Of a stretch of DNA of 64,000 nt, positions 52,439-61,262 are shown piece by piece. Source of the stretch: Streptomyces ambofaciens ATCC 23877 (GTDB lineage Bacteria; Actinomycetota; Actinomycetes; Streptomycetales; Streptomycetaceae); the NCBI RefSeq assembly GCF_001267885.1, contig NZ_CP012382.1, forward strand, positions 1,475,001 through 1,539,000, given 5' to 3'. Within the stretch, counting starts at the first letter, position 1. Each line of letters opens with the position of its first letter. The notes beneath the pieces were generated by a model. That model ran no database searches. It was given only the letters and a program-made list of their open reading frames with translations, and was not told the DNA's origin. Both the position numbers and the translations under genes were made by a program.

Positions 52439-53098
52439 TCAGGCGTCCCGGCGGGCGGGGGCCGGGGCCGGGCAGGCGGGATCCAGCTCCTCGATGGCGC
52501 GAAGGGTGCCGCCGAGCGACTTGACCAGCAGGTCGCGCATGGTCTCGCGGGACAGCCCGGGGCGGCCGATCCAGTCCAGGGTGGCACCCTCGACGCCGCA
52601 CACCCAGGAGAGCAGGCCCATGCGGGCCACCGGTCCGACGTCGGAGCGGCCGTACGCCCCTTCGGCGATGGTGACGACGATCGCCTCGCGCACCCCGTCC
52701 CGGACCGCGTGCACCTCGGCGTCGAAGCCGACGCCGCCGCTGACGATGGTGCGGTAGGCGGCCTGGTGGTGCTCGGCGTAGCGCAGGTAGCCGTCGATGG
52801 TGCGGTGGACGCGGTCCACCTGCGGCAGTTCGGTACCGCCCGCCGCGGTGGTGACCAGGTCGGCGACGGAGTCCTGGATGATCGCCAGGTAGTAGCCCCG
52901 CTTGGACTGGAAGTAGTAGTAGATCAGCCCTTTGGCGACATGTGCCTGGCGGGCGATGTCGTCCATCGAGAGCGCGTCGTAGGACGTGTCGGCGAACAAC
53001 TTGCGCCCGATGGCGATGAGTTCGGCCCGACGTGCCAGCGAGCGCTCGGTGCCGCGCGCCCTTGGACGGGCGTCGGCACGTTGTTGACTGATGTTCAA
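52439..53098 (-). CDS. TetR-family transcription regulator
   Basis: The 219-residue protein has an N-terminal helix-turn-helix (LFADTSYDALSMDDIARQAH, then VAKGLIYYYFQSKRGYY) and a helical ligand-binding domain. The start appears to be TTG 53098, preceded by AGGAAACCAGGG. Downstream in-frame starts would cut the DNA-binding domain. The ligand and targets are unknown. It is convergent with chiD and is followed upstream by the small membrane protein gene on the same strand. Confidence 0.88.
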   Translation of the reverse strand: MNISQQRADARPRARGTERSLARRAELIAIGRKLFADTSYDALSMDDIARQAHVAKGLIYYYFQSKRGYYLAIIQDSVADLVTTAAGGTELPQVDRVHRTIDGYLRYAEHHQAAYRTIVSGGVGFDAEVHAVRDGVREAIVVTIAEGAYGRSDVGPVARMGLLSWVCGVEGATLDWIGRPGLSRETMRDLLVKSLGGTLRAIEELDPACPAPAPARRDA

Positions 53099-53180
53099 TT
53101 TCGACCCTGGTTTCCTGCGGGCGGCGGGACTTCCGCAGTATGGCAGGTCGAATCGTGGGACAGGTCACACCCGGATCACG

Positions 53181-53321
53181 TCACAGCAGACCCAGCTGGA
53201 CCACGAGCATCGCGAGTACCACGACGAGGGTCCAGCCCATGACGTGCTCGAGGACCTTCGGGCCGTCGTCCTTGGGTCCGCCGGTACGGACACGGGTGGC
53301 TGTGGCGGTGTGTGCGGTCAT
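53181..53321 (-). CDS. 46-residue single-span membrane protein
   Basis: The product starts with a polar, basic segment (MTAHTATATRVRTGGPKDDG) and ends with one transmembrane helix (VMGWTLVVVLAMLVVQLGLL) at the very C-terminus. A GAG-type ribosome binding site lies upstream of ATG 53321. It matches a small membrane protein gene that I recall at this place in S. coelicolor. The tail-anchored layout suggests a regulatory or scaffold peptide. No function is known. Confidence 0.65.
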   Translation of the reverse strand: MTAHTATATRVRTGGPKDDGPKVLEHVMGWTLVVVLAMLVVQLGLL

Positions 53322-53518
53322 GGCTACTCGCTGATCTCGGAGTTCGGTGGACTCCCCCCGCCTCCCGTCGAGGGCGATCCCCGAGGTGGCCCTGTCCACC
53401 TTGCCACCGTGGGCGGCATGTGCGGCGGAGACGTTGGTCACAGCGAGCGGCCCCCGGAACCGGCCGAGCGGCGCAGGAGGCCGTCGTCGCGGTGCCGGGG
53501 GCCGTCGTCGCGGTGCGG

Positions 53519-54892
53519 TCAGACCACGCCCACCGCGGCGAGAGCCTTGCGCTGGCGCGGGGTCGGGTGCGCCGGGAAGTACAGGTAGCAGACGCCGCCG
53601 GTGCCGGAGACGACTTTGCCACTGGCGTTGTACCGCTTGGTGCGCAGCCAGATGTTCTCCCACTCGCGCCGCTTGTAGACGCGGCGCACGGCCTCGTTGT
53701 CGTCCGAGGCGGGGTCGTTGGCGATCACGTCGCCGTCGGCGGTGAAGCCGATGACGGTCATGAGGTGGCCCGACGTGCCGTAACCGGCTCCGGTCAGCTC
53801 CTCCTTCAGGAAGGACTGGGACGTTATGGCCGGGATGCCGGCCGCGATCAGCGTCTCCAGGTCGGTGAGGGAGCCCAGGCGGGTGACGACGCCCTGGAGG
53901 CCCTTGAACGTGGCCGCGTAGGCGGCGTTGAAGGGCCAGTTGCCGCAGCCGGCGTACTGGTGGTCGTACGTGTACCGGGCCGCGTGGCAGACCTGCGGGT
54001 CGGCGTAGGACGGGTCGACCCAGGCGAGCTGCTCGTCGGTGAGCCGGCCGCCCCAGTACTCGATGATCATCTGCGAGGAGGTGGGGCTGCACCAGGCCTC
54101 GCCGCCGTTGTCGTACTCGGGGTACTGGCCCTTGTGGATCTCCTGCGAGTACCGCGGGACGCGCAGCTCCTGGGCGAGGCCGGGGGCGGAGGCAGGGACG
54201 GTGAAGCGGTCGGGGACGTCCGAGCCCATGGCGCCGAGCCGCCATACCGTGGGCGTCGTCCTCGTGCCGGGGCGGCGGTAGAGGGTGAGCCTGAGCCGGT
54301 AGGAGGCCAGGCGCAGCCCCGTGGAGGCGTCGTCGACGGCGAAGGTGTCCGTCCAGACGCTGCTCTTGCCGTCGCCCTGGTCGTCGACCGAGGTCCGCTT
54401 GATGTCCTGGTCGCCGGCCGCCCAGCGGCCCATCACGTACCAGGGCGTGTCCGTGCCGTCGGAGTACCCGCCCTTGAGCTCGACCTGGAGCCAGGTGCCG
54501 CTCGGGGTGTGCGCGTTCCAGGAGGCGATGACCTCCGTCGAGGGCACGGCGAGCCGGTGGACGGGCGAGGTCCAGGTCGCGTACTCCCAGGTGGCGGTCC
54601 TGCCGGTGTGCGGGTCGGTGTAGTCGACGGTGCCGGCCGGTGCGCCGATCACCACACCGGGCCGGGCGCCCGCGACCGGGCGGGTCCCTGCCGCGGTCCC
54701 GCGCCGCCAGTCGCGGAACGTGGTCCAGGCCCGGTAGTCGACCTGCCGGGCGGGAGTGCGCTCGCGGTCCGCCGGGCCCCCGTCCGCGGCGGGCGAGGCT
54801 TCGGCGGTGGCCGGGACCGCGCTGCCCGCCACGGCGGCAGCGACGGCTGCGGCCAGGACGGTTCTGCGGGACGGCTGTTCGGCTCTGCTCAT
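53519..54892 (-). CDS. Tat-exported C39-like cysteine peptidase
   Basis: The 457-residue protein has a twin-arginine signal (PSRRTVLAAAVAAAVAGSAV, residues 6-25). A middle beta domain with TWEYATWTSPVHRLAVPSTE is followed by a papain-like C39_2 domain. The catalytic Cys lies in WCSPTSSQMIIEYWG, the His in GTSGHLMTVIGFTADGD, and the Asp in IANDPASDDN. Such proteins are secreted hydrolases of unknown substrate, possibly wall peptides. I start at ATG 54892, since the upstream ATG at 54949 would precede the signal peptide by 19 residues. Confidence 0.87.
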   Translation of the reverse strand: MSRAEQPSRRTVLAAAVAAAVAGSAVPATAEASPAADGGPADRERTPARQVDYRAWTTFRDWRRGTAAGTRPVAGARPGVVIGAPAGTVDYTDPHTGRTATWEYATWTSPVHRLAVPSTEVIASWNAHTPSGTWLQVELKGGYSDGTDTPWYVMGRWAAGDQDIKRTSVDDQGDGKSSVWTDTFAVDDASTGLRLASYRLRLTLYRRPGTRTTPTVWRLGAMGSDVPDRFTVPASAPGLAQELRVPRYSQEIHKGQYPEYDNGGEAWCSPTSSQMIIEYWGGRLTDEQLAWVDPSYADPQVCHAARYTYDHQYAGCGNWPFNAAYAATFKGLQGVVTRLGSLTDLETLIAAGIPAITSQSFLKEELTGAGYGTSGHLMTVIGFTADGDVIANDPASDDNEAVRRVYKRREWENIWLRTKRYNASGKVVSGTGGVCYLYFPAHPTPRQRKALAAVGVV

Positions 54893-55722
54893 GGGTGGAA
54901 GACCCCCAGTGTCCGAGTCGGGCGGGTCCGTTGCACGGTTGTGCGCCAACTATGGCCGCAGGCGCCCGGTCCTGCCAGCACTTCTGCGCACGCCACGCCA
55001 CGAATATTGGTGTCGACCAGTGGCGGGGCGGGGCGCGTGTCAGGGGGCGGGCCTGAAGGCCCTGCCCGGCGATGCCCCGTGGATCCGCCCCGGGCGGTCC
55101 CGTTGCTCCCGCCCGGGCGAGGCGTCGGCCCGGCCGGACCAGGCATGGGCCCGGCCCTGGCCCCGGCGAGGCGTGGCTTGGCCCGACGGCCCGTGGTCGT
55201 GGCCCGTGGTCGTGGCCCGGGGGCCCGTGGTCGTGGCCTCACGGCCCATGGTCGTGGCCCGGGGGCCCACGGGCGTCGTCCAGCGGCGGCCACTGGACGG
55301 GGTCCAGGTGGCCCGAGGGCGGCCCGGACGACGGTCCAGGTGGCCCGAGGGCGGCCCGGGCGACGGTCTGGGCGGCCCATGGAGATGAACCGGCGGCATT
55401 GGGCCCGCCCGGCGGTGGCCATCGGACCCCGCCCGGCCGGCCCGTGGGCCCGGTCCGCGCCCTTTGGGGCCGGTGGACCGGGCCGAGGCGCCCGAGGACC
55501 CCACCCGAACGACTCGTGGCCCCGGCCCGTCGGTGGCCCGTGGCCAGGCGGGCCGCGGGGACCGACGAAACGCACAGGGACCCGAACGTGGCCCGCAGGG
55601 CCCGGGCCTGGCCCGCAGGGCCCGGGGCCTGGCCCGCAGGGCCCGGGCCTGGCCCGCAGGGCCCGGGCCTGGCCCGCAGGGCCCGGGCCTGGCCCGCAGG
55701 GCCCGGGCGTGGCGCGGTTAGA
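54893..55722. other. 830-bp gene-free region dominated by GC-rich repeats
   Basis: Between about 55180 and 55270 the unit GGCCCGTGGTCGT recurs. Between 55300 and 55375 a 39-bp unit beginning GTCCAGGTGGCCCGAGGGC occurs twice. The six-copy 20-bp array follows at 55589-55710. Frames are open on several strands only because stop codons are rare at this composition. I see no real gene. The promoter of the peptidase gene should lie at the left end. Confidence 0.65.
55589..55710. repeat. Six-copy 20-bp tandem repeat
   Basis: The unit GGCCCGCAGGGCCCGGGCCT is repeated six times, with one 21-bp copy carrying an extra G. Each unit contains the palindromes GGGCCC and GGCCCGGGCC, so a transcript could form several alternative hairpins. 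The array ends 12 bp before the kinase frame. Confidence 0.92.
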
Positions 55723-56388
55723 GTGCGGGGAACGTCGACCGTCCCCTCGTACAACACAGGACCCGCCATCCACACCCTCGCAGCCCTGCTCCGCCGGCTC
55801 CCGCCCTCCTGCGGACCCGTGCGTCTGATCGGCGTCGACGGGCACGCCGGGTCCGGGAAGTCCACGTTCGCCGGGCGGTTGGCCGCCGAGCTGGGCGGCG
55901 CCCCCGTGCTGCGCCTCGACGACATCGCCAGTCACGACGAGCTGTTCGACTGGACCGGGCGGCTGCTGAGCCAGGTGATCGAACCCCTGGAGCGCGGTGA
56001 CACCGCGCACTACACCCCCTACGACTGGCGGGCCCGCCGTTTCGGAGCGCCCCGCCCGCTGCCGCCCGCCCCGGTGATCCTGGTCGAGGGCGTCGGCGCG
56101 GGCCGCGAGGCTCTCCGCCCCCGCCTGGCCCGGCTGATCTGGATGGAGCTGCCGCGCGAGGAGGCGTGGGCGCGCGGCAGGGCGCGCGACGGTGCGGAGC
56201 AGCGGACGTTCTGGGACGGGTGGATCCCGGCGGAGCGCCGGCACTTCGCCGATGACCCTTCGCGCCCCTTCGCGCATCTTCTGGTGCGCCAGGGTCAGAA
56301 GGGGTACGAGATGCTGCCGGGTCCCGCGGGAACCGCCTCCGAGGCTCACTTCCTCACACAGGGTGACGGACCCTCCGCAATGTGCTGA
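55723..56388 (+). CDS. P-loop kinase, uridine kinase-like
   Basis: The product has about 221 residues. The P-loop IGVDGHAGSGKSTFAGRLA is near residue 35, followed by LRLDDIASHDELFDWTGRLL and PAPVILVEGVGAGREALRPR (Walker B-like). This is the layout of uridine kinase-type nucleoside or small-molecule kinases, but the base-binding residues cannot be assigned. The start is uncertain: GTG 55723 has no ribosome binding site and overlaps TAGAGT (55719-55724), a perfect Streptomyces -10 box. The true start may be further downstream on a nearly leaderless message. Confidence 0.75.
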   Translation: MRGTSTVPSYNTGPAIHTLAALLRRLPPSCGPVRLIGVDGHAGSGKSTFAGRLAAELGGAPVLRLDDIASHDELFDWTGRLLSQVIEPLERGDTAHYTPYDWRARRFGAPRPLPPAPVILVEGVGAGREALRPRLARLIWMELPREEAWARGRARDGAEQRTFWDGWIPAERRHFADDPSRPFAHLLVRQGQKGYEMLPGPAGTASEAHFLTQGDGPSAMC

Positions 56389-56437
56389 ACTCGTGAAGAT
56401 CGCTCGGTGGCAACCTGCCAGAGTGCCTCAACTGCGC

Positions 56438-56540
56438 TTGACCCAGGGGCCGTACAGGTCTTACGTTCTAGATGTGCGGCCATTCGGTGCCGCCGGCAGA
56501 CGCGAAGCCCCCGATTGTTCCCCCGTGATCGGGGGCTTCG
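56438..56540 (+). ncRNA. Candidate small RNA transcription unit
   Basis: A housekeeping-type promoter TTGACC (56438-56443), 18-bp spacer and TACGTT (56462-56467) lies only 36 bp before a hairpin with a perfect 13-bp stem (56503-56515 with 56528-56540) and a 12-base loop TGTTCCCCCGTG. A transcript starting near 56475 and ending just after the stem would be about 70 nt long. No coding frame fits this interval, and the next gene begins 280 bp downstream. The C-rich loop could pair with G-rich ribosome binding sites. Alternatively the hairpin is the terminator of the kinase gene. Confidence 0.42.
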
Positions 56541-56818
56541 TTCTGCCCTGAGCGCGTTTTCCGGCTGCTGCGCGGCGCGATCCGCTCACCCTCAGTCACT
56601 GCGCCGTGTGCGCCCCGTCCGCCCCCGCCTCGCGCAACGGCCTGCCCCGGCACCCTTCGGAGGACAGTCCGCCGCAGGTACGATGCCCCCGGTGCGACCT
56701 ACGGGCGGTTGCCGCGCGCACCTTGCAACTCCGGTCCGCGGTACACCCGTTGGCCGAGGCGGTCGGCGGGCGACGGCTCGTCGGCATACCGACGGGGGCA
56801 CGGTACGTGGGGGACGGG

Positions 56819-58684
56819 ATGGACTTCGGCACGCGGGGCCCCCAGGCCCCGGCCGACCTCGCCTGGCTGCGCGGCGTGGACGCCTACACCATGGGGGCCT
56901 ATCCGCAGGCCGAGGAGGAGTTCCGGACCGCGGTGCGCATCGATCCCGCGATGGCCGACGGCTGGCTGGGACTGCACGCGCTGCGCGTCGACACCACGAA
57001 CGCCCTGCTCAGGATGTTCCGGCACCGGGAGCGCTTCGGCGAGCAGCGTGCCCGCCACCGCCGCACGCTCAACTCCTGGTACTGGCTGGGCTGGTGGGTG
57101 CAGCCCGTGCTGGAACACCCCCGCGACCTGCTGCTGGCGCACGCCTCCCACTGGCTGGACGGCCGCCACGTCCCGGAGCTGGACCGGGCCCTGGCCGGGC
57201 TGCCGCCCGTGGACGCCGACCCCCAGGTCCGCTTCCTGCACGCCTGTCGCGCCTATCTCGTCAAGGACTGGGAACAGCTCGTCCGGCACACCGACCCGCT
57301 GCTCGGCGATCCCCTGCTGGGTATCGAGGCCGGCCTGTTCAGCGGCATGGCCCGGGTGCGCCTGGAGATGTACGGACAGGCCGAGCCGCTGCTGTCGGCG
57401 GCCCTCATGCGCTGCCGCAGCGAGCAGCCGCAGCGCAAGGAGCTGCGCTACTGGCTGGCGCGGGCCCACGAGGGGACGGGCCGCAGCGCCGCGGCACTCC
57501 CGCTGTACCGGGCCGTGCACCGCGTCGACCCGGCCTTCATGGACACCTCGGCCCGGCTGGCGGCGATCGCCGAGGGGGACGACTACGACGACGCCGGCGA
57601 CCTCACCGGCCTCGCCCAGGCCGGCCTGGGACCGGACGGGCTGGACTGCGCCGACGGACTCGACCCCCTCTTCGGCACCGAGGAGCGCGACCTCAAGCTC
57701 TCCGTCCCCGAGCCCCCGCCCGGCGCCCCGCTGTCCTCGCTGACCGGCCCTGCGGTGCGCGAGAAGACCGACGGGCCGCACCCCTCCCTGCCCACCGGGC
57801 CCACCGACCCGGCCTTACTCGAGGAGGCGCTCGCGGAGCTGGAGCGCATGGTGGGACTGGAGCCGGTGAAACGGCAGGTCAAGGCCTTGTCCGCGCAGCT
57901 CAACATGGCGCGGCTGCGGGCCGGCCAGGGCCTGCCGGTCCAGCCGCCCAAGCGCCACTTCGTCTTCTCCGGCCCCTCCGGCACCGGCAAGACCACCGTG
58001 GCCCGCATCCTGGGCCGTGTCTTCTACGCCCTCGGCCTGCTCGGCGGCGACCACCTCGTGGAGGCGCAGCGGGCCGACCTGGTCGGCGAGTACCTCGGCC
58101 AGACCGCCGTGAAGGCCAACGAGCTCATCGACTCCGCGCTCGGCGGCGTCCTCTTCGTCGACGAGGCGTACTCCCTGTCGAACTCCGGGTACGGCAAGGG
58201 CGACGCCTACGGCGACGAGGCGCTCCAGGTGCTGCTGAAGCGGGCCGAGGACAACCGCGACCACCTCGTCGTCATCCTCGCCGGCTATCCGGAGGGCATG
58301 GACCGCCTGCTGACCGCCAACCCGGGGCTGTCCTCGCGGTTCACGACCCGCGTGGACTTCCCCTCGTACCGGCCGCTGGAGCTCACCTCGATCGGTGAGG
58401 TGCTCGCGGCGGAGAACGGCGACGTGTGGGACGAGGAGGCGCTCGACGAGCTGCGCTCCATCGCCGGGCACGTGGTGGACCAGGGATGGATCGACGAGCT
58501 GGGCAACGGTCGGTTCCTGCGGACGCTGTACGAGAAGAGCTGCGCGTACCGTGATCTGCGCCTGTCGGTGTATCCCGGGGCGTTGACGCGGGACGATCTG
58601 GCCACGTTGCGGTTGCCGGACCTCATGCAGGCCTACGGGGAGGTGCTCTCGGGAAGGGGGCCGCAGGACCCGGCGGCCCCCTGA
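56819..58684 (+). CDS. EccA/CbbX-type AAA+ ATPase with N-terminal TPR-like domain
   Basis: The 621-residue cytoplasmic ATPase starts at ATG 56819, with GGGGGA upstream. Residues 1-260 form helix pairs like the TPR domain of EccA of type VII secretion (YPQAEEEFRTAVRIDPAMAD). The AAA+ domain has P-loop GPSGTGKTT (near residue 386), pore segment VGEYLGQTA, Walker B GGVLFVDEAYSL and the sensor region GYPEGMDRLL with the arginine finger in NPGLSSRF. No other type VII secretion genes are near, so it is an orphan EccA or a CbbX-like chaperone. Codon 333 is TTA (57815-57817), implying bldA dependence. Confidence 0.88.
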   Translation: MDFGTRGPQAPADLAWLRGVDAYTMGAYPQAEEEFRTAVRIDPAMADGWLGLHALRVDTTNALLRMFRHRERFGEQRARHRRTLNSWYWLGWWVQPVLEHPRDLLLAHASHWLDGRHVPELDRALAGLPPVDADPQVRFLHACRAYLVKDWEQLVRHTDPLLGDPLLGIEAGLFSGMARVRLEMYGQAEPLLSAALMRCRSEQPQRKELRYWLARAHEGTGRSAAALPLYRAVHRVDPAFMDTSARLAAIAEGDDYDDAGDLTGLAQAGLGPDGLDCADGLDPLFGTEERDLKLSVPEPPPGAPLSSLTGPAVREKTDGPHPSLPTGPTDPALLEEALAELERMVGLEPVKRQVKALSAQLNMARLRAGQGLPVQPPKRHFVFSGPSGTGKTTVARILGRVFYALGLLGGDHLVEAQRADLVGEYLGQTAVKANELIDSALGGVLFVDEAYSLSNSGYGKGDAYGDEALQVLLKRAEDNRDHLVVILAGYPEGMDRLLTANPGLSSRFTTRVDFPSYRPLELTSIGEVLAAENGDVWDEEALDELRSIAGHVVDQGWIDELGNGRFLRTLYEKSCAYRDLRLSVYPGALTRDDLATLRLPDLMQAYGEVLSGRGPQDPAAP

Positions 58685-58692
58685 CACCGGAG

Positions 58693-59730
58693 CTAGGTGG
58701 CCAGCGTCACCTCCCGGTGGGCCGGGTCGCGCACCTCCCCGACCAGGAGCTCCAGGACGTCCTCCAGGGCGACCAGACCGAGCACGCGTCCCGACGCGTC
58801 CGTCACCTGGGCCAGGTGCGTCGCCGCACGGCGCATCACGGTGAGGGCGTCGTCCAGGGGCAGTTCGGGGCGGAGGGTGGTCATCGGACGCCAGAGGTGC
58901 TGCGGGACCGCCCGGTCCGAGTCCTCCAGGTCCAGGACGTCCTTGACGTGGAGGTACCCCATGAAGGCGCCCTTCTCCACCGCGACCGGGAAGCGCGAGT
59001 ACCCGGTGCGAGCGGTGAGCCCGACGATCTCGCCCGGTGTGACGGACGGGCTGACCGTCACCAGCGACTCCCGGGCGAGCAGCACGTCGGTCACCGGACG
59101 GGAGCCCAGTTCCAGGGCGTCCTCCAGGCGTTCCTGCTCCTCCGGGTCGAGCAGTCCGGCCTGGCCCGCGTCCTCCACCAGCCGGTTGAGCTGCTCGCTG
59201 GTGAAGACGGCCTCGACCTCGTCCTTGGGCTCCACACGGAACAGCCGCAGGATGCCCTGGGCGCAGGCGCCGAGCGCGGCGGTGAGCGGCCTGCACAGGC
59301 GGGCGAAGGCGACCAGACCGGGGCTCAGCCACAGCGCCGCCTTCTCGGGGGCGGCCATCGCGAGGTTCTTCGGGACCATCTCGCCGATGACGAGGTGGCA
59401 GAAGACGACCGCGGCCAGGGCGATCACGTAGCCGAGGGGGTGGATCACCCCGTGCGGCAGGTGCATCCACTCGAAGACCGGCTCCAGCAGGTGCGCCACC
59501 GTGGGTTCGGCGACCGCGCCGAGCGTCAGCGAGCAGACCGTGATGCCGAACTGGGCGGCGGCCATCATCTGCGGCAGCCGCTCCAGGCCGTACAGCACCT
59601 GGCGGGCGCGGGCGGTGCCGACGGGTTCGATCTGGCTGCGGCGCACCGAGACGAGCGCGAACTCGGCACCGACGAAGAAGCCGTTGGCGAGCACGAGCAG
59701 CGCGGCGAAGAGGAGTTGCAGGACGCTCAT
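58693..59730 (-). CDS. CNNM/CorC-type CBS membrane protein (second of a pair)
   Basis: The 345-residue protein has a DUF21 membrane domain with about four helices (LLFALLVLANGFFVGAEFAL-like start and HLVIGEMVPKNLAM) and a tandem CBS pair (VTDVLLARESLVTVSP, then GYSRFPVAVEKGAFMGYLHV). It ends after the second CBS domain and lacks the usual C-terminal CorC/HlyC domain seen in its partner. Such proteins are linked to divalent cation export or regulation. Its ATG overlaps the stop of the partner gene (ATGA, 59727-59730). Confidence 0.88.
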   Translation of the reverse strand: MSVLQLLFAALLVLANGFFVGAEFALVSVRRSQIEPVGTARARQVLYGLERLPQMMAAAQFGITVCSLTLGAVAEPTVAHLLEPVFEWMHLPHGVIHPLGYVIALAAVVFCHLVIGEMVPKNLAMAAPEKAALWLSPGLVAFARLCRPLTAALGACAQGILRLFRVEPKDEVEAVFTSEQLNRLVEDAGQAGLLDPEEQERLEDALELGSRPVTDVLLARESLVTVSPSVTPGEIVGLTARTGYSRFPVAVEKGAFMGYLHVKDVLDLEDSDRAVPQHLWRPMTTLRPELPLDDALTVMRRAATHLAQVTDASGRVLGLVALEDVLELLVGEVRDPAHREVTLAT

Positions 59731-61058
59731 CGGGCGGCCTCCAGCACGGACACCGGCGCCGTGCGCACCAGGCGTATCCGCTCGGCGCGGTAGTGGCCGA
59801 CCTGGCGGACGGAGAGCCGCCAGCCGGGCAGTTCCGCCCGGTCGCCGACGGCGGGGATACGGCCGAGCAGGTCGGCGACGAGCCCGGCGGCGGTCTCGTA
59901 CGGTCCCTCGGGCGCCTCCAGGCCCACGCGCCGCAGGGCGTCCACGCGGCAGCTTCCGGCCACGTCCCAGGCGGGCCGGCCGTCCTCCGGCGGGGCGGCG
60001 GCGAGTTCGGGGACGTCGTGGCCGTCGTGCTCGTCGCGGACCTCGCCGACGAGCTCCTCGACGATGTCCTCCAGCGTGACGACACCGGCCGTGCCGCCGT
60101 ACTCGTCGACGACGACCGCGATGGGCTGCTCGCTGCGCAGGCGGGTCAGCAGCGGCCGGACGGGCAGGGTCTCGGGGACCAGCAGCGCCGGGCGGGCGAT
60201 CCGGCCGACGGGGGTCCACAGCCGGTCGGGCGCGGGGACGGCGAGGGCGTCCTTGAGGTGGACCATGCCGACGATCTCGTCGATCTTCTCCCGGTAGACG
60301 GGGAAGCGGGACAGACCGGTGGCCCGGGTCAGGTTGACCACGTCCTCGGCGGTGGCCGAGGAGTGCAGGGCGCTGACCTTCACGCGGGGGGTCATGACGT
60401 GCTGGGCGGTCAGTTCGCCCAGCGACAGGGTCCGCACGAAGAGGTCGGCGGTGTCCTGCTCCAGTGCGCCGGCCCGGGCGGAGTGCCGGGCCAGGGAGAC
60501 GAGTTCGCCGGGGGTGCGGGCGGAGGCCAGCTCCTCGGTGGGTTCGATGCCCAGGGCGCGGACCAGGCGGTTGGCGACGGCGTTCAGCGCGGCGATCACC
60601 GGGTGGAACACGCGGGCGAAGGCGTGCTGCGGGCCCGCGACGAAGCGCGCGACCTGGAGCGGCTTGGACACCGCCCAGTTCTTGGGCACGAGTTCGCCGA
60701 TCACCATCTGCACCGCCGAGGCCAGCAGCATGCCGACGACGACCGCGACGCCGGGTACGGCGCCGTCGGGGACGCCGATCGCCGTGAACGGGCCGTCCAG
60801 GAGCCGGGCGAGGGCCGGTTCGGCGAGCATGCCGACGACGAGGGAGGTGATGGTGATGCCGAGCTGGGTGCCGGAGAGCTGGAAGGACAGCTCCTTGAGG
60901 GACTCGACGACCCGGCGGGCGCGTCGGTCGCCGTCGGCGGCCGCCTGCTCGGCGTCCTGCCGTTCGACGGTCACCAGGCCGAACTCGGCGGCGACGAAGA
61001 AGCCGTTGGCGAGGATCAGCAGGAACGCGGCTGCCAGGAGCAGCAGGGGGGTGGTCAT
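59727..61058 (-). CDS. CNNM/CorC-type CBS membrane protein (first of a pair, full length)
   Basis: The 443-residue protein has a DUF21 membrane region (LLAAAFLLILANGFFVAAEF and MVIGELVPKNWAVSKP), two CBS domains (HVMTPRVKVSALHSSATAED, GLSRFPVYREKIDEIVGMVH) and a C-terminal CorC/HlyC domain (GSCRVDALRRVGLEAPEGPY, DRAELPGWRLSVRQVG). The acidic PVVVDEYGGTAGVVTLEDI-type segment is intact. It forms a coupled pair with the shorter paralogue and so perhaps a hetero-oligomer. The likely role is Mg2+/Co2+ efflux or membrane ion homeostasis. Confidence 0.9.
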   Translation of the reverse strand: MTTPLLLLAAAFLLILANGFFVAAEFGLVTVERQDAEQAAADGDRRARRVVESLKELSFQLSGTQLGITITSLVVGMLAEPALARLLDGPFTAIGVPDGAVPGVAVVVGMLLASAVQMVIGELVPKNWAVSKPLQVARFVAGPQHAFARVFHPVIAALNAVANRLVRALGIEPTEELASARTPGELVSLARHSARAGALEQDTADLFVRTLSLGELTAQHVMTPRVKVSALHSSATAEDVVNLTRATGLSRFPVYREKIDEIVGMVHLKDALAVPAPDRLWTPVGRIARPALLVPETLPVRPLLTRLRSEQPIAVVVDEYGGTAGVVTLEDIVEELVGEVRDEHDGHDVPELAAAPPEDGRPAWDVAGSCRVDALRRVGLEAPEGPYETAAGLVADLLGRIPAVGDRAELPGWRLSVRQVGHYRAERIRLVRTAPVSVLEAAR

Positions 61059-61262
61059 GATGCCGCCGCCTGTGAGGGGTCACAGCAGGGGGCGGCGCAG
61101 GTACTGCAGGACGATCCGTCCATCGCCGGAGGGAGTCACTCCTCGGGTAGCGGGGACCCCCGCGCACCGGGCGGAGCGACAGGGGTGAGGACGCGACGAC
61201 CGCGTCCTCGTTCCCAGATTAATCACGAAAAGGGTGCCTGCGGCAGGGGCGCCGCGTCCGCT

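Noticed and set aside
55589..55710. CRISPR array
   Set aside because: The copies abut with no unique spacers, the unit is only 20 bp, and no cas gene is present.
56438..56540. tRNA gene
   Set aside because: The hairpin could not be fitted into a cloverleaf. There is no T-loop GTTCRANYC at a proper position and no acceptor stem pairing.
56438..56540. 6C RNA family member
   Set aside because: Only one C-rich loop is present with five Cs, whereas the 6C RNA has two such hairpins. The resemblance is too weak for a family name.
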